From: Afipia birgiae 34632 | Lineage (GTDB): Bacteria; Pseudomonadota; Alphaproteobacteria; Rhizobiales; Xanthobacteraceae | Assembly: GCF_000308295.2 (NCBI RefSeq) | Contig: NZ_HG326653.1 | Span: 908,879-953,420 of the forward strand | Length of the DNA stretch: 44,542 nt | Direction of reading: 5' to 3' | Shown here: one piece after another, positions 17,109 through 25,704 of the stretch | How the letters are laid out: every line of letters starts with the position of its first letter | Position numbering within the stretch: position 1 is the stretch's first letter | Position numbers and translations under genes: made by a program | Notes under the pieces: generated by a model | The model's input: only the letters and a program-made list of their open reading frames with translations | Told to the model about the DNA's origin: nothing | Databases searched by the model: none

Positions 17109-17136
17109 TTGACACCACATCGTCCACCAATAGAAT
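17109..17136 (+). promoter_or_regulatory. argD-argF promoter
   Basis: TTGACA (17109-17114) and TAGAAT (17131-17136) are spaced by 16 bp, an almost consensus sigma70 promoter directed at argD. The expected start point, near 17143, coincides with the left edge of a perfect hairpin. Confidence 0.7.
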
Positions 17137-17143
17137 AACGGCT

Positions 17144-17168
17144 ACGTGCCGCCTTTCGGGCGGCACGT
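17144..17168 (+). promoter_or_regulatory. 5'-terminal leader hairpin of the argDF transcript
   Basis: ACGTGCCGCC (17144-17153), loop TTTCG, GGCGGCACGT (17159-17168) form a perfect 10-bp GC-rich stem followed by TTCGTTT. It begins within a few bases of the predicted argD transcription start and lies about 80 bases ahead of the ATG. It may protect the mRNA 5' end or act as an early terminator/attenuator; the short T-rich tail is not a full U-tract. Confidence 0.6.
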
Positions 17169-17249
17169 TTCGTTTCCGGGGCAGGCAAGCGAGCGACAAA
17201 CGCTGATGCGGCCGCAATGCTGTTGTCCCATACCATCGATCAGGTCACC

Positions 17250-18470
17250 ATGAGCCACACTGCCAAACCGCATCTCGACTCTCACATGTTGCCGGTTTTT
17301 GCCCGCGCCGATGTCGCTTTCGAGCGCGGCGAGGGTCCGTGGCTGATCGCGACCAATGGTGACCGCTATCTCGATTTCACCAGCGGCGTGGCGGTGAATG
17401 CGCTTGGCCATGCCCATCCGCATCTGGTCGCTGCCGTACAGGAACAGGCCGCGAAGCTGTGGCATGTTTCGAACCTGTTCACGATTCCGGAAGGTGAGCG
17501 GCTGGCGACACGGCTGTGTGATGCAAGCTTCGCGGACGTGGCTTTCTTCTGCAACTCCGGCGCGGAAGCGATGGAGGCGTGCATCAAGATGGCGCGCAAG
17601 TTTCAGGCGGTGAACGGCAGGCCGGAACGCTACCGGCTCATTACGTTTGAGGGTGCATTCCACGGGCGCACGCTCGCCACGCTCGCCGCCGGCGGCCAGC
17701 AGAAGTATCTCGAAGGCTTCGGGCCACGGGTCGAGGGTTTTGATCAGGTTCCGCTCGGCGATCTTGAAGCGACCAAGAAGGCGATCGGTCCGCACACCGC
17801 CGGCATCCTGATCGAGCCTTGGCAGGGCGAAGGCGGTGTGCGCGCGGCTGATCCTGCGTTCTTCCGCGCGTTGCGGCAGCTCTGCGACGATAACAAGCTT
17901 GTTCTGGTGTTTGACGAAGTGCAGACCGGCATGGGCCGTACCGGGACACTGTTCGCCTATGAGAAGACCGGCGTCGAGCCGGACATCATGGCGCTGGCGA
18001 AGGCGCTCGGCGGCGGGTTTCCGATGGGCGCGTGCCTTGCCACGGCCGCTGCAGCAGCCGGCATGACGCCGGGTACGCATGGCTCGACCTTCGGCGGCAA
18101 TCTGCTTGCTGTAGCAGCAGGTAACGCCGTGCTCGATGTGATGCTGGCGCCGAAATTCTTTGAGAGCGTTCAGCGCTCGTCTCTGGTGCTGAAACAGAAG
18201 CTGGCGTCGATCGTCGATCGCTATCCCGATGTGATCGATGAAGTCCGTGGCGATGGCCTGCTGATCGGCCTCAAGGCTGTGACCCCGGCGGGCGATCTCG
18301 TCGGCGCGTTGCGCGATGAGAAGCTGCTCACTGTTGGCGCCGGTGAAAACGTGGTGCGGCTACTGCCGCCGCTGATCGTCACTGAAACGGAAATCGACGA
18401 CGCGGTGTCGCGTATCGAGCGCGTCTGCGCGAAGTTCACGCGGACGTCGGCGCGGCGTGAGGCGGTATAA
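17250..18470 (+). CDS. argD: Acetylornithine/ornithine aminotransferase
   Basis: A 406-residue PLP-dependent class III aminotransferase that converts N-acetylglutamate semialdehyde to N-acetylornithine in arginine synthesis. [10 protein letters not shown] binds the phosphate of [15 protein letters not shown] contains the cofactor aspartate, and Lys251 in [10 protein letters not shown] is the Schiff-base lysine. I chose the ATG at 17250 ([10 protein letters not shown]), which fits family N-termini and has AGGTCA upstream; an ATG at 17217 would add 11 residues without a ribosome-binding site. Its TAA shares a base with the argF ATG (TAATG), showing tight coupling. Confidence 0.95.
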   Translation: MSHTAKPHLDSHMLPVFARADVAFERGEGPWLIATNGDRYLDFTSGVAVNALGHAHPHLVAAVQEQAAKLWHVSNLFTIPEGERLATRLCDASFADVAFFCNSGAEAMEACIKMARKFQAVNGRPERYRLITFEGAFHGRTLATLAAGGQQKYLEGFGPRVEGFDQVPLGDLEATKKAIGPHTAGILIEPWQGEGGVRAADPAFFRALRQLCDDNKLVLVFDEVQTGMGRTGTLFAYEKTGVEPDIMALAKALGGGFPMGACLATAAAAAGMTPGTHGSTFGGNLLAVAAGNAVLDVMLAPKFFESVQRSSLVLKQKLASIVDRYPDVIDEVRGDGLLIGLKAVTPAGDLVGALRDEKLLTVGAGENVVRLLPPLIVTETEIDDAVSRIERVCAKFTRTSARREAV

Positions 18471-19396
18471 TGAGTAAGTCTCCGCGACATTTCCTCGATC
18501 TGTTTGACGTGCCCACCAGGGAGTTGCGTGCGATCCTCGACGCCAGCGTGGCGATGAAGAACAAGCGTAAGGCCGGTGATACATCCAGCAAGCCGCTCGA
18601 TGGCAAGACGCTGGCCATGATCTTCGACAAGCCGTCGACGCGAACCCGCGTCTCGTTCGACGTTGGCATGCGCCAGCTCGGAGGCGAAGCCATCATGCTG
18701 ACCGGTGCTGAAATGCAACTCGGGCGCGGCGAGACCATCGCCGATACTGCCCGGGTGCTATCGCGTTTCGTCGATGCCATCATGATCCGGATTCTCAACC
18801 ACGAGGCGCTGACCGAGCTTGCGGCTCATGCGACCGTGCCTGTGATCAACGGACTGACCCGCCGCTCGCACCCCTGCCAGGTGATGGCGGACGTCATGAC
18901 GTTCGAAGAACATCTCGGCCCGATCAAGGGTCGCACCGTGGCGTGGACCGGGGACGACAACAACGTGTTGGCGTCGTGGGCGCATGCCGCGGAGCGGTTC
19001 GGCTTCAATCTGCGCGTTGCGACGCCGCCGGAACTGGCGCCGAACAAGCTGCTGAAAGACTGGATCAAGACCACGGGCGCGCCGATCGTGCTCGGCACCA
19101 AGGCCGAAGAAATGGTGCGCGGCGCCGACTGCATTGTCACCGACACCTGGGTATCGATGGGCGACAAGGACGGCGAACATCGGCACAATCTGCTGAAGCC
19201 CTATCAGGTCAACGCCAAGCTGATGTCGCTGGCCAATCCCGGCGCTATCTTCATGCACTGTCTGCCGGCGCATCGTGGTGACGAAGTCACCGACGAGGTG
19301 ATCGACGGTCCGCAGTCGGTGGTGTTCGACGAGGCGGAAAATCGCCTGCACGCGCAAAAGGGCATTCTGGCCTGGTGCCTGCACGCGATTGGCTAG
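18470..19396 (+). CDS. argF: Ornithine carbamoyltransferase
   Basis: A 308-residue enzyme that joins ornithine and carbamoyl phosphate to citrulline. The carbamoyl-phosphate motif STRTRVSF, the HPCQ motif ([11 protein letters not shown]) and the ornithine-binding [12 protein letters not shown] are all present, and length is standard for anabolic enzymes. It overlaps argD by one base and is read from the same promoter. About 216 bp separate it from hslO. Confidence 0.97.
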   Translation: MSKSPRHFLDLFDVPTRELRAILDASVAMKNKRKAGDTSSKPLDGKTLAMIFDKPSTRTRVSFDVGMRQLGGEAIMLTGAEMQLGRGETIADTARVLSRFVDAIMIRILNHEALTELAAHATVPVINGLTRRSHPCQVMADVMTFEEHLGPIKGRTVAWTGDDNNVLASWAHAAERFGFNLRVATPPELAPNKLLKDWIKTTGAPIVLGTKAEEMVRGADCIVTDTWVSMGDKDGEHRHNLLKPYQVNAKLMSLANPGAIFMHCLPAHRGDEVTDEVIDGPQSVVFDEAENRLHAQKGILAWCLHAIG

Positions 19397-19460
19397 GTGT
19401 TTCCGGAGCCCGTGAGCTGATCACATCCCGGCTCGCGCATTTTCGGATGGCCTTTGTTCC

Positions 19461-19486
19461 CGATCCGCTCCCTTTTTTGCGGATCG
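19461..19486. other. Hairpin downstream of argF
   Basis: CGATCCGC (19461-19468) and GCGGATCG (19479-19486) pair perfectly around a ten-base loop containing six T. The T run lies in the loop rather than after the stem, so this is not a canonical terminator; it may still mark the boundary between argF and hslO. Confidence 0.35.
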
Positions 19487-19612
19487 AGGCGTCCTATATT
19501 GTGCGGGCACCCTGCTTGACCCACCATTGCCCTGGAGCCGAAAATCAGACCGGACATGGTTTGAGCGTTCCACAGCGGCAATTCGTTTCCTCCTGACCAG
19601 AATGCGCATGAC

Positions 19613-20617
19613 ATGACTCTCGAAAGCCAAATTCGTGCCCCCTCCGCAACGCCGGTGGACGATGCGGTGCTGCCCTTCGATGTGAGTGCACTTGATGTGC
19701 GCGGCCGGCTTACGAAGATGGGACCGGCGCTCGACGACATTCTCACCAAACACGATTATCCCGCGCCCGTTGGCAAGCTGCTCGGCGAAGCCATCGTGCT
19801 GACGACACTTCTCGGCTCGACGCTCAAGTTCGAGGGGCGCTTTATCTTGCAAACCCAGACCGACGGTCCGGTGTCGCTGATCGTTGTCGATTTTCAGGCG
19901 CCTGACCGCCTGCGTGCCTATGCGCGGTTCGATGCCAGCAGACTCGAGGCGGGTCAGGACTCCGCGGCGCTGCTCGGCCACGGCCACCTTGCGATGACCA
20001 TTGATCAGGGTGCTGACATGAGCCGCTATCAGGGTCTCGTGGCGCTGGAGGGCGGCAATCTGGAAGACGCCGCGCATGAATATTTCCTGCGCTCGGAGCA
20101 GATCCCGACACGGGTGCGGCTGGCGGTCGGCGAGGAGTTTCGTGGCGGCGATGGGCCGAAACATCGCTGGCGCGGCGGCGGCATGCTGATGCAGTTTTTA
20201 CCGAAGGCGCCCGAACGTGCGCGGCAAGCAGATCTGCATCCCGGCGACGCTCCGGAAGGCGCGGTCACTCATGCTGTGCCGGAGGATGACGCCTGGGCCG
20301 AAAGCCGCGCGCTGTTCGGCACCATTGAGGACGTCGAACTGATCGATCCCGACCTGTCGGGAGAGCGGCTGTTGTTCCGGCTGTTTCACGAGCGCGGGGT
20401 GCGGGTGTTTCCGGTACAGGCGATCCACGCGCAGTGTTCCTGCTCGCGTGAGGCGGTGGCCGGAATGCTGGGCAGCTTCACGCCGCAGGACCGCGCCGAC
20501 ATGGTCGAGAACGGCAAGGTGGTTGTGACCTGTGAGTTCTGCAGTTCGGTTTACGAGTTCACGCCGGACGAGGCGGGGGTCGTTCCGGTGACTGAACAAC
20601 GGGCGGCTGAAAGCTGA
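19613..20617 (+). CDS. hslO: Redox-regulated chaperone Hsp33
   Basis: A 334-residue Hsp33 holdase, a cytoplasmic chaperone switched on by oxidative unfolding. The C-terminal zinc switch has Cys275 and Cys277 (CSC) and Cys307 and Cys310 (CEFC), the complete set. The N-terminal domain carries the family block GKLLGEAIVLTTLLGST. It follows argF in the same direction but after a 216-bp gap, so it likely has its own promoter, and it converges on apaG with only 19 bp between stop codons. Confidence 0.95.
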   Translation: MTLESQIRAPSATPVDDAVLPFDVSALDVRGRLTKMGPALDDILTKHDYPAPVGKLLGEAIVLTTLLGSTLKFEGRFILQTQTDGPVSLIVVDFQAPDRLRAYARFDASRLEAGQDSAALLGHGHLAMTIDQGADMSRYQGLVALEGGNLEDAAHEYFLRSEQIPTRVRLAVGEEFRGGDGPKHRWRGGGMLMQFLPKAPERARQADLHPGDAPEGAVTHAVPEDDAWAESRALFGTIEDVELIDPDLSGERLLFRLFHERGVRVFPVQAIHAQCSCSREAVAGMLGSFTPQDRADMVENGKVVVTCEFCSSVYEFTPDEAGVVPVTEQRAAES

Positions 20618-20636
20618 AGACTGACCCCGCGGAATC

Positions 20637-21029
20637 TTAGTTCAGCGTCCGCTTGGCGTTGGGACTGTCGAGCGAGAACGCGGGGATGTCGATTTCGAAC
20701 GGCTCGCCGTCTTCCGTCACCATCTGATAGCTGCCGGTCATGAAGCCGGACGGCGTCTGAAGCGGCACCCCACTGGTGTATTCGAACCGCTCACCTGGTT
20801 CGAGTACCGGCTGCTCCCCGACCACGCCCTCGCCGCGAACTTCCTGACTGCGGCCAGCGCCATCGGTGATGATCCAGTGCCGCGTCTTGAGCTGGACGGT
20901 TTCGGTCCCGGAATTGACGATGGCAATCGTGTAGGCCCAAAAGAACCGGCTATCCTCCGCTGACGAGCGCTCGGGGAGGAAGTTCGGTTCGACGATGACT
21001 TCAATCTGGCGAGTCACGGCACGGTACAT
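20637..21029 (-). CDS. apaG: ApaG protein
   Basis: A 130-residue ApaG domain protein (fibronectin-III-like beta sandwich) often linked to Co2+/Mg2+ resistance, with unclear biochemical role. Typical blocks are [51 protein letters not shown] and MTGSYQMV. The ATG at 21029 ([11 protein letters not shown]) matches the conserved N-terminus; an upstream start at 21053 would add eight unmatched residues. It is convergent with hslO. Confidence 0.95.
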   Translation of the reverse strand: MYRAVTRQIEVIVEPNFLPERSSAEDSRFFWAYTIAIVNSGTETVQLKTRHWIITDGAGRSQEVRGEGVVGEQPVLEPGERFEYTSGVPLQTPSGFMTGSYQMVTEDGEPFEIDIPAFSLDSPNAKRTLN

Positions 21030-21285
21030 GGGATCCGTCCCTGTTCGGGGCATACGATAACAGACCTCGCGATCCTTGCGTAGGGACCGATCATCGCATT
21101 CTGCGGCAGCCTCACCAGAGGATACGAAGCGGGCCCGATCATTGTTTCAACATCGTTGTCATCCAGCATTCCCGGAGCGCACTGTCCAATGGAATCTCAG
21201 CAATTTGCGGGCCGCCTCGATCTTCCATAGGATTGTGACGCGCGTCTGCTACGCGACGGAACCCGACTGAACGGACTGTACTGGA

Positions 21286-22509
21286 ATGACATTCGTGACG
21301 ACCGATCAGGCTGTCGTGACAGCACCGGCCACAAAGGCCGCAGCGCTTCCGGTTGCAGCGGGTGAACGCGAATTGCGTCTCGATTTGTTTCGCGGCATGG
21401 CGCTGTGGCTGATCTTTATCGATCATCTTCCGCCGAATATCCTGACCTGGTTCACGATCCGCAACTACGGCTTCAGTGATGCCACCGAGATTTTCATTTT
21501 CATCTCGGGCTACACAGCGGCATTCGTATACAGCCGGGCAATGCTCGATCGCGGTTTTGTGGTCGCGAGCGCGCGCATTTTCAAGCGCGTGTGGCAGATC
21601 TATGTGGCGCACGTTTTTCTCTTCACCATCTATCTTGCCGAAATTTCATATATCGCGACAAAATTCGATAACCCCCTCTATGCGGAGGAAATGGGAATTC
21701 TGGATTTTCTCAAGCAGCCCGATGTGACGATCGTTCAGGCGCTGCTGTTGAAATTCCGGCCCGTCAACATGGACGTGCTGCCGCTCTACATCGTGCTCAT
21801 GATATTCCTACCGCTGATCATCTGGCTGATGCAGCGAAAGGCTGATCTGGCGCTGGCGCTGTCGGTATTGCTTTACGCAATCACATGGGAATTCGATCTT
21901 GCGCTTCCGGCCTATCCGAACGGGACATGGTTCTTCAATCCGTTCGCCTGGCAGTTGCTGTTTGTGTTCGGCGCGTGGTGTGCGCTCGGCGGTGCAAAGC
22001 GGATGGACCGCATCCTGTCCTCTGACATCACGCTTTGGCTCTGCATCGCCTATCTCGTGTTCGCATTCTGTGTGACGTTGACCTGGCATGTGCCGCGGTT
22101 GAACATCTTCATGCCGCGCTGGCTGGAAAGCTGGATGTATCCGATCAACAAGACCGACCTCGACGTGCTGCGCTTCGTCCATTTTCTGGCATTGGCGGCG
22201 ATTACTGTCCGTTTCATTCCCGCGAACTGGCCGGGCCTCAATTCGCTATGGCTCCGGCCGGTGATCCGGTGTGGCCAGCATTCACTGGAAATATTCTGCC
22301 TCGGCGTCTTTCTCGCATTTGCGGGACATTTTGTTCTCGCCGAAGTCTCCGGCGGAGCATGGATGCATTTCCTTGTCAGTGTCGCAGGGATTGTGATCAT
22401 GTCTGCCGCGGCATCGTTGTTTTCGTGGTACAAGAGCGAGACGAGCAAAAACGACAAGCGTGCGAAAGCCGCGGAAAGCGATGCCGACCTTGCCGGAGGC
22501 GGGTCATGA
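21286..22509 (+). CDS. opgC: OpgC family membrane acyltransferase
   Basis: A 407-residue protein with about ten membrane helices and the OpgC signature near its start: RLDLFRGMALWLIFIDH, then FSDATEIFIFISGYTAAFVY. OpgC proteins transfer succinyl or other acyl groups to osmoregulated periplasmic glucans. The short charged C-terminal tail is cytoplasmic. Its TGA overlaps the ATG of an SGNH-hydrolase gene, which is followed by another, so the three form one unit probably devoted to decorating a periplasmic glycan. A second gene with the same N-terminal signature begins at 44483. Confidence 0.9.
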   Translation: MTFVTTDQAVVTAPATKAAALPVAAGERELRLDLFRGMALWLIFIDHLPPNILTWFTIRNYGFSDATEIFIFISGYTAAFVYSRAMLDRGFVVASARIFKRVWQIYVAHVFLFTIYLAEISYIATKFDNPLYAEEMGILDFLKQPDVTIVQALLLKFRPVNMDVLPLYIVLMIFLPLIIWLMQRKADLALALSVLLYAITWEFDLALPAYPNGTWFFNPFAWQLLFVFGAWCALGGAKRMDRILSSDITLWLCIAYLVFAFCVTLTWHVPRLNIFMPRWLESWMYPINKTDLDVLRFVHFLALAAITVRFIPANWPGLNSLWLRPVIRCGQHSLEIFCLGVFLAFAGHFVLAEVSGGAWMHFLVSVAGIVIMSAAASLFSWYKSETSKNDKRAKAAESDADLAGGGS

Positions 22510-23276
22510 AAGTGCTACGGATTGCAGGTCTGTTTGCGGTTCTCCTGGTGGCGGCTCCGTCGCGTGCCGAGGATGCCCACGGCTGCGCGGTGCCCGCCTA
22601 TCTTCTGGCAACCGAGAGCACGCTTCCGAAAGTCGCCGACGCGATCAAGACAAGGAAGCGGTTGGACATCCTTGTCGCCGGCAGCGGCTCCTCGGCATTG
22701 CCTGGGTCTGACGGCGCGAGCATGTCGTATCCCTCCCGTCTGGAGGCGGCGCTGCGCGAGGCTCTTGCGGGCGTGACTGTCAATGTCAGGACCGAGTTGC
22801 GGCCCAAGAAGACCGCTGCGGAAGCTGCGGAGGGTTTCGGCCAGATGATGGATAAGCTGCCGCCGGATCAGAAGCCGGATCTGGTGATCTGGCAGACCGG
22901 CACCGTCGATGCCATACGCTCGGTTGATCCCGACGACTTCCGCGCCGCGCTCGACACGGGGGTTGAGGCATTGCAGAAAGCCGGCTCCGAAGTCCTCTTG
23001 ATCAATCTCCAATATAACCCACGTATGGAAACGATGCTCTCGGTTGGGCCGTATAACGATACGATACGGGTCGTCGCGCAGCAGCACGAAGTGCCGATGT
23101 TCGACCGGTTTTCGATTATGCGGCACTGGAGTGATGCCGGTGATTTCGACTTGTTCGGTTCGGTTCACGGATACGGAATGGCGAAACGTGTACACGATTG
23201 TATTGGCCGTGCGTTGTCGGCAATGGTCGTGGAAGCGTCGCGCATCAATCCGGCGGAGCTCAGGATTCAACGTTGA
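22506..23276 (+). CDS. Secreted SGNH-hydrolase-like protein, degenerate active site
   Basis: A 256-residue protein with a signal peptide (LFAVLLVAAPSRAE), so periplasmic. The fold matches SGNH hydrolases and the next gene is a paralogue, but key residues differ: block I reads AGSGSSALPG, the GxN motif is GTV where the paralogue has GTN, and the catalytic DxxH is GSVH, lacking Asp. It may be catalytically inactive or use altered chemistry. The ATG at 22506 overlaps the opgC stop (ATGA); upstream in-frame sequence is an out-of-frame reading of opgC. Confidence 0.85.
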   Translation: MKVLRIAGLFAVLLVAAPSRAEDAHGCAVPAYLLATESTLPKVADAIKTRKRLDILVAGSGSSALPGSDGASMSYPSRLEAALREALAGVTVNVRTELRPKKTAAEAAEGFGQMMDKLPPDQKPDLVIWQTGTVDAIRSVDPDDFRAALDTGVEALQKAGSEVLLINLQYNPRMETMLSVGPYNDTIRVVAQQHEVPMFDRFSIMRHWSDAGDFDLFGSVHGYGMAKRVHDCIGRALSAMVVEASRINPAELRIQR

Positions 23277-24181
23277 TGCATTTTAGTATGCGTTCTGCGG
23301 GCGTGGCGGCAATGCTGTTTGGCTCGCTTGCAGCATACCCCGCTTTGGCGCAGACTAGGCCGCCGGATGCGCCCGCGCAGAAGAAGGGTCTTGCCACCAA
23401 GGCCATCGAAGCGGCAAAGAGCGCGGCCAGTGCTGCAGGAGATATTCTCACCCGTGTGCCGTGCCTGCCTGCCAAGGGATTGAAGGAAATTCCGGGGTCT
23501 CTGCCCCGCGTCGCCCGGCGGATCGCTGCGGACGAGCCGGTCACCATCGTCGCGTTCGGTTCCTCGACCACCGTTGGGTTTGGCACGTCATCGCCGGCTT
23601 ACACATACCCGAACCGGCTTGCCGATCAGTTACGCCGGAAGTTTCCGACGTCCGACATCACGATTATTAATCGCGGTATGGGCGGACAGGATGCGCCCGA
23701 AATGATGAAGCGGTTCGATGCTGCCGTTCTCGACACGGACCCCGATCTCGTGATCTGGCAATTCGGCACCAACACCGTCGTCAAGGGCAGCGCCAGCGAC
23801 ATTGCCGCCACCGCAGCGCTGGTGGAAGACGGCATCGCCCGTCTTCAGGCGCGCGGCATCGATGTCGTGCTGATCGATCCGCAATACGTGCCGGCGGTTG
23901 CCGCAAGAACCGAGAACGCCGGCCGGATGGTGAAGTTGATCGGCGACGTCGCGAGGCTCAAGAACGTATCCGTGTTTCCGCGTTTCGAAGTCATGCGGCA
24001 GTGGCACGAGGACGAGAAAATGCCGTTCGACAAGTTCGTGATTGGCGACGGTCTGCACATGAACGATTGGGGTTACGCCTGCTTCGCCCAATTGCTCGGC
24101 GACACCATCATCAAGTCGGTCGGGCAGGTAAAGGCCGGTGTCAACATTCCAGGCAATGTCATGACGTACCGGCCGATGTAG
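23276..24181 (+). CDS. Secreted SGNH/GDSL-type hydrolase
   Basis: A 301-residue periplasmic esterase-type hydrolase with an N-terminal signal peptide ending near ALAQ, then an Ala/Lys-rich linker. Block I is AFGSSTTVGFG (Ser97 as nucleophile), block III is GTNTV and the terminal dyad is DGLHMND, so the catalytic set looks complete. The start overlaps the previous stop by one base (TGATG). With opgC and the degenerate paralogue it forms a three-gene operon; removing or transferring acyl groups on periplasmic glucans is a reasonable inference. Confidence 0.87.
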   Translation: MHFSMRSAGVAAMLFGSLAAYPALAQTRPPDAPAQKKGLATKAIEAAKSAASAAGDILTRVPCLPAKGLKEIPGSLPRVARRIAADEPVTIVAFGSSTTVGFGTSSPAYTYPNRLADQLRRKFPTSDITIINRGMGGQDAPEMMKRFDAAVLDTDPDLVIWQFGTNTVVKGSASDIAATAALVEDGIARLQARGIDVVLIDPQYVPAVAARTENAGRMVKLIGDVARLKNVSVFPRFEVMRQWHEDEKMPFDKFVIGDGLHMNDWGYACFAQLLGDTIIKSVGQVKAGVNIPGNVMTYRPM

Positions 24182-24194
24182 ACGTTCAACTGGC

Positions 24195-24226
24195 TCTCAT
24201 GCGTGGACTTATATCCACGCATGAGA
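24195..24226. terminator. Perfect hairpin between convergent operons
   Basis: CTCATGCGTGGA (24196-24207), loop CTTATA, TCCACGCATGAG (24214-24225) form a perfect 12-bp stem, extended by one T-A pair. It occupies most of the 56-bp gap between the opgC operon and the convergent metZ, so it likely ends transcription in both directions even though a U-tract is absent. Confidence 0.6.
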
Positions 24227-24237
24227 TGAAGCGCGTG

Positions 24238-25455
24238 TCACGCTTTCTCCAGCGCGGCCGTCAGATCCTCGATCAGGTCGTCCTGATGCTCCAGCCCCGC
24301 CGAGAAGCGGATGAAGCCTTCGCTGATGCCGAGTTCGGCGCGTGCTTCCGGTGTCAAACGCTGGTGCGTCGTGGTCGCCGGATGGGTCACGATGCTTTTC
24401 GAGTCGCCGAGATTGTTGGAAATCCGCGCCAGCTTCAGTGCGTTCAGCGTGCGGAACGCTGCCGCCTTGCCGCCCGTGACCTCGAAACCGATCAGCGTCG
24501 AGCCCGCGCGCATCTGCTTCTTGACGACGGCTGCCTGCGGATGATCGGCGCGGCCCGGATAGATCAGGCGCGAAACCTTGGGATGTTTTGCCAGCGCATC
24601 GGCGATCGCGCCTGCCGTCTCGGTCTGTGCCTTGACGCGAATGCTCAGTGTCTCGAGACCCTTCAGCAGCACCCACGCGTTGAACGGTGACATCGCGGGT
24701 CCCGTCTGGCGCAGGAACGTATGGATGTGCTCCTGAATGAAAGCGTCCGAAGACAGGATGACTCCGCCGAGGCAGCGGCCCTGACCGTCGATGTGCTTGG
24801 TCGCCGAATATACCACGACATCGGCGCCGAGTGCGAGCGGGCTCTGCCAGATCGGTGTCGCGAACACGTTGTCCACGATCAGCCGCGCGCCGCCGCGATG
24901 CGCGATCTCCGCGACAGCGCCGATGTCGACGACATCTAGGGTGGGGTTGGTCGGGCTTTCCAGAAAGCACGATTTTGTGTTTGGCCGCATCGCCTTGTGC
25001 CACTGGTCAAGATCGTGTCCATCCACCAGCGTAGATTCGATACCGTAGCGCGGCAGCAGGTCTTCCACGACGTAGCGGCACGAGCCGAACAGTGCCTTCG
25101 CTGCGACAACGTGATCGCCGGATTTCAGTGGGGCGAGGATCGCGGTGGTGACCGCAGCCATGCCGGTCGCAGTGGCGCGCGCGGCTTCGGCGCCTTCGAG
25201 TTCGACCATGCGCTGCTCAAACATCGACACCGTCGGATTCGAGAACCGCGAATACAGGAAACCGGGATCTGCGCCGGTGAACCGCGCTTCGCACTGCTCT
25301 GCGGTATCGTAGACAAAGCCCTGCGTCAGGAACAACGCTTCGGAGGTTTCGCCATACTGCGAGCGCAGCGTGCCGGAATGCACGAGGCGGGTTTCGGGAC
25401 GATAGTTGCGGGTCGAGGATTGCGGCTTGGCCGCGGGTGTTTTGGTCTCGGACAT
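24238..25455 (-). CDS. metZ: O-succinylhomoserine sulfhydrylase
   Basis: A 405-residue PLP enzyme of the Cys/Met metabolism family, which makes homocysteine from O-succinylhomoserine and sulfide. The PLP lysine is Lys220 in VVYSATKHIDGQGR; YSRFSNPTV and the ETLSIRVKAQ block fit MetZ. The ATG at 25455 (MSETKTPAAK) follows the riboswitch and terminator; a start at 25518 would lie inside the terminator hairpin and is rejected. Expression is expected to fall when S-adenosylmethionine is plentiful, given the SAM-II element upstream. Confidence 0.93.
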   Translation of the reverse strand: MSETKTPAAKPQSSTRNYRPETRLVHSGTLRSQYGETSEALFLTQGFVYDTAEQCEARFTGADPGFLYSRFSNPTVSMFEQRMVELEGAEAARATATGMAAVTTAILAPLKSGDHVVAAKALFGSCRYVVEDLLPRYGIESTLVDGHDLDQWHKAMRPNTKSCFLESPTNPTLDVVDIGAVAEIAHRGGARLIVDNVFATPIWQSPLALGADVVVYSATKHIDGQGRCLGGVILSSDAFIQEHIHTFLRQTGPAMSPFNAWVLLKGLETLSIRVKAQTETAGAIADALAKHPKVSRLIYPGRADHPQAAVVKKQMRAGSTLIGFEVTGGKAAAFRTLNALKLARISNNLGDSKSIVTHPATTTHQRLTPEARAELGISEGFIRFSAGLEHQDDLIEDLTAALEKA

Positions 25456-25489
25456 GTGCACTCCATCGTGACCATCTCGCGATGGGCAC

Positions 25490-25525
25490 AAAAAAACCGG
25501 CCTGGAAAATCTTTCCACAAGCCGG
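25490..25525 (-). terminator. Regulatory terminator of the metZ leader
   Basis: On the minus strand CCGGC pairs with GGCCGG around an inner TGGAAA/TTTCCA stem, and the hairpin runs directly into seven T. The 5' arm also lies in an alternative stem, GCCGGG (plus strand 25521-25526) with CCCGGC (25538-25543), which would act as an antiterminator. Together with the aptamer this suggests transcriptional attenuation. Confidence 0.8.
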
Positions 25526-25544
25526 GATCACACTGTCCCCGGCC

Positions 25545-25600
25545 TGTTTAGCGAGTTATTTAACGTGGCTGCAAGCCGGCCGGCTCAAATGACCACGGGA
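25545..25600 (-). promoter_or_regulatory. SAM-II riboswitch aptamer of metZ
   Basis: Read on the minus strand the leader has CCCGTGGTCATTTGAGCCGG, then GGCTTGCAGCCACG, then TTAAATAACTCGCTAAA. This fits the SAM-II (metA-type) pattern: P1 stem GTGG/CCAC, conserved AUUU in the loop, GCnnGC segment, and the A-rich strand ending GCUAAA that forms the pseudoknot. SAM-II is typical of alphaproteobacterial methionine genes, and its place directly upstream of metZ supports the call. Confidence 0.9.
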
Positions 25601-25704
25601 TAAGTCCTAGGCTTAATCCCGCATGGTCTTTCCGTCAAGCACCCCATCGGATAACCGATAAAATGCTTATTTTGCTGGATCACCCGGCAGCCGAGGACTA
25701 GCCC

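Noticed and set aside
19461..19486. Terminator after argF
   Set aside because: The T run lies in the loop, not after the stem, so it is listed only as a hairpin.
22035..22505. Extended N-terminus for the first SGNH protein
   Set aside because: The extension reads opgC out of frame; the signal peptide begins at the ATG at 22506, which overlaps the opgC stop.
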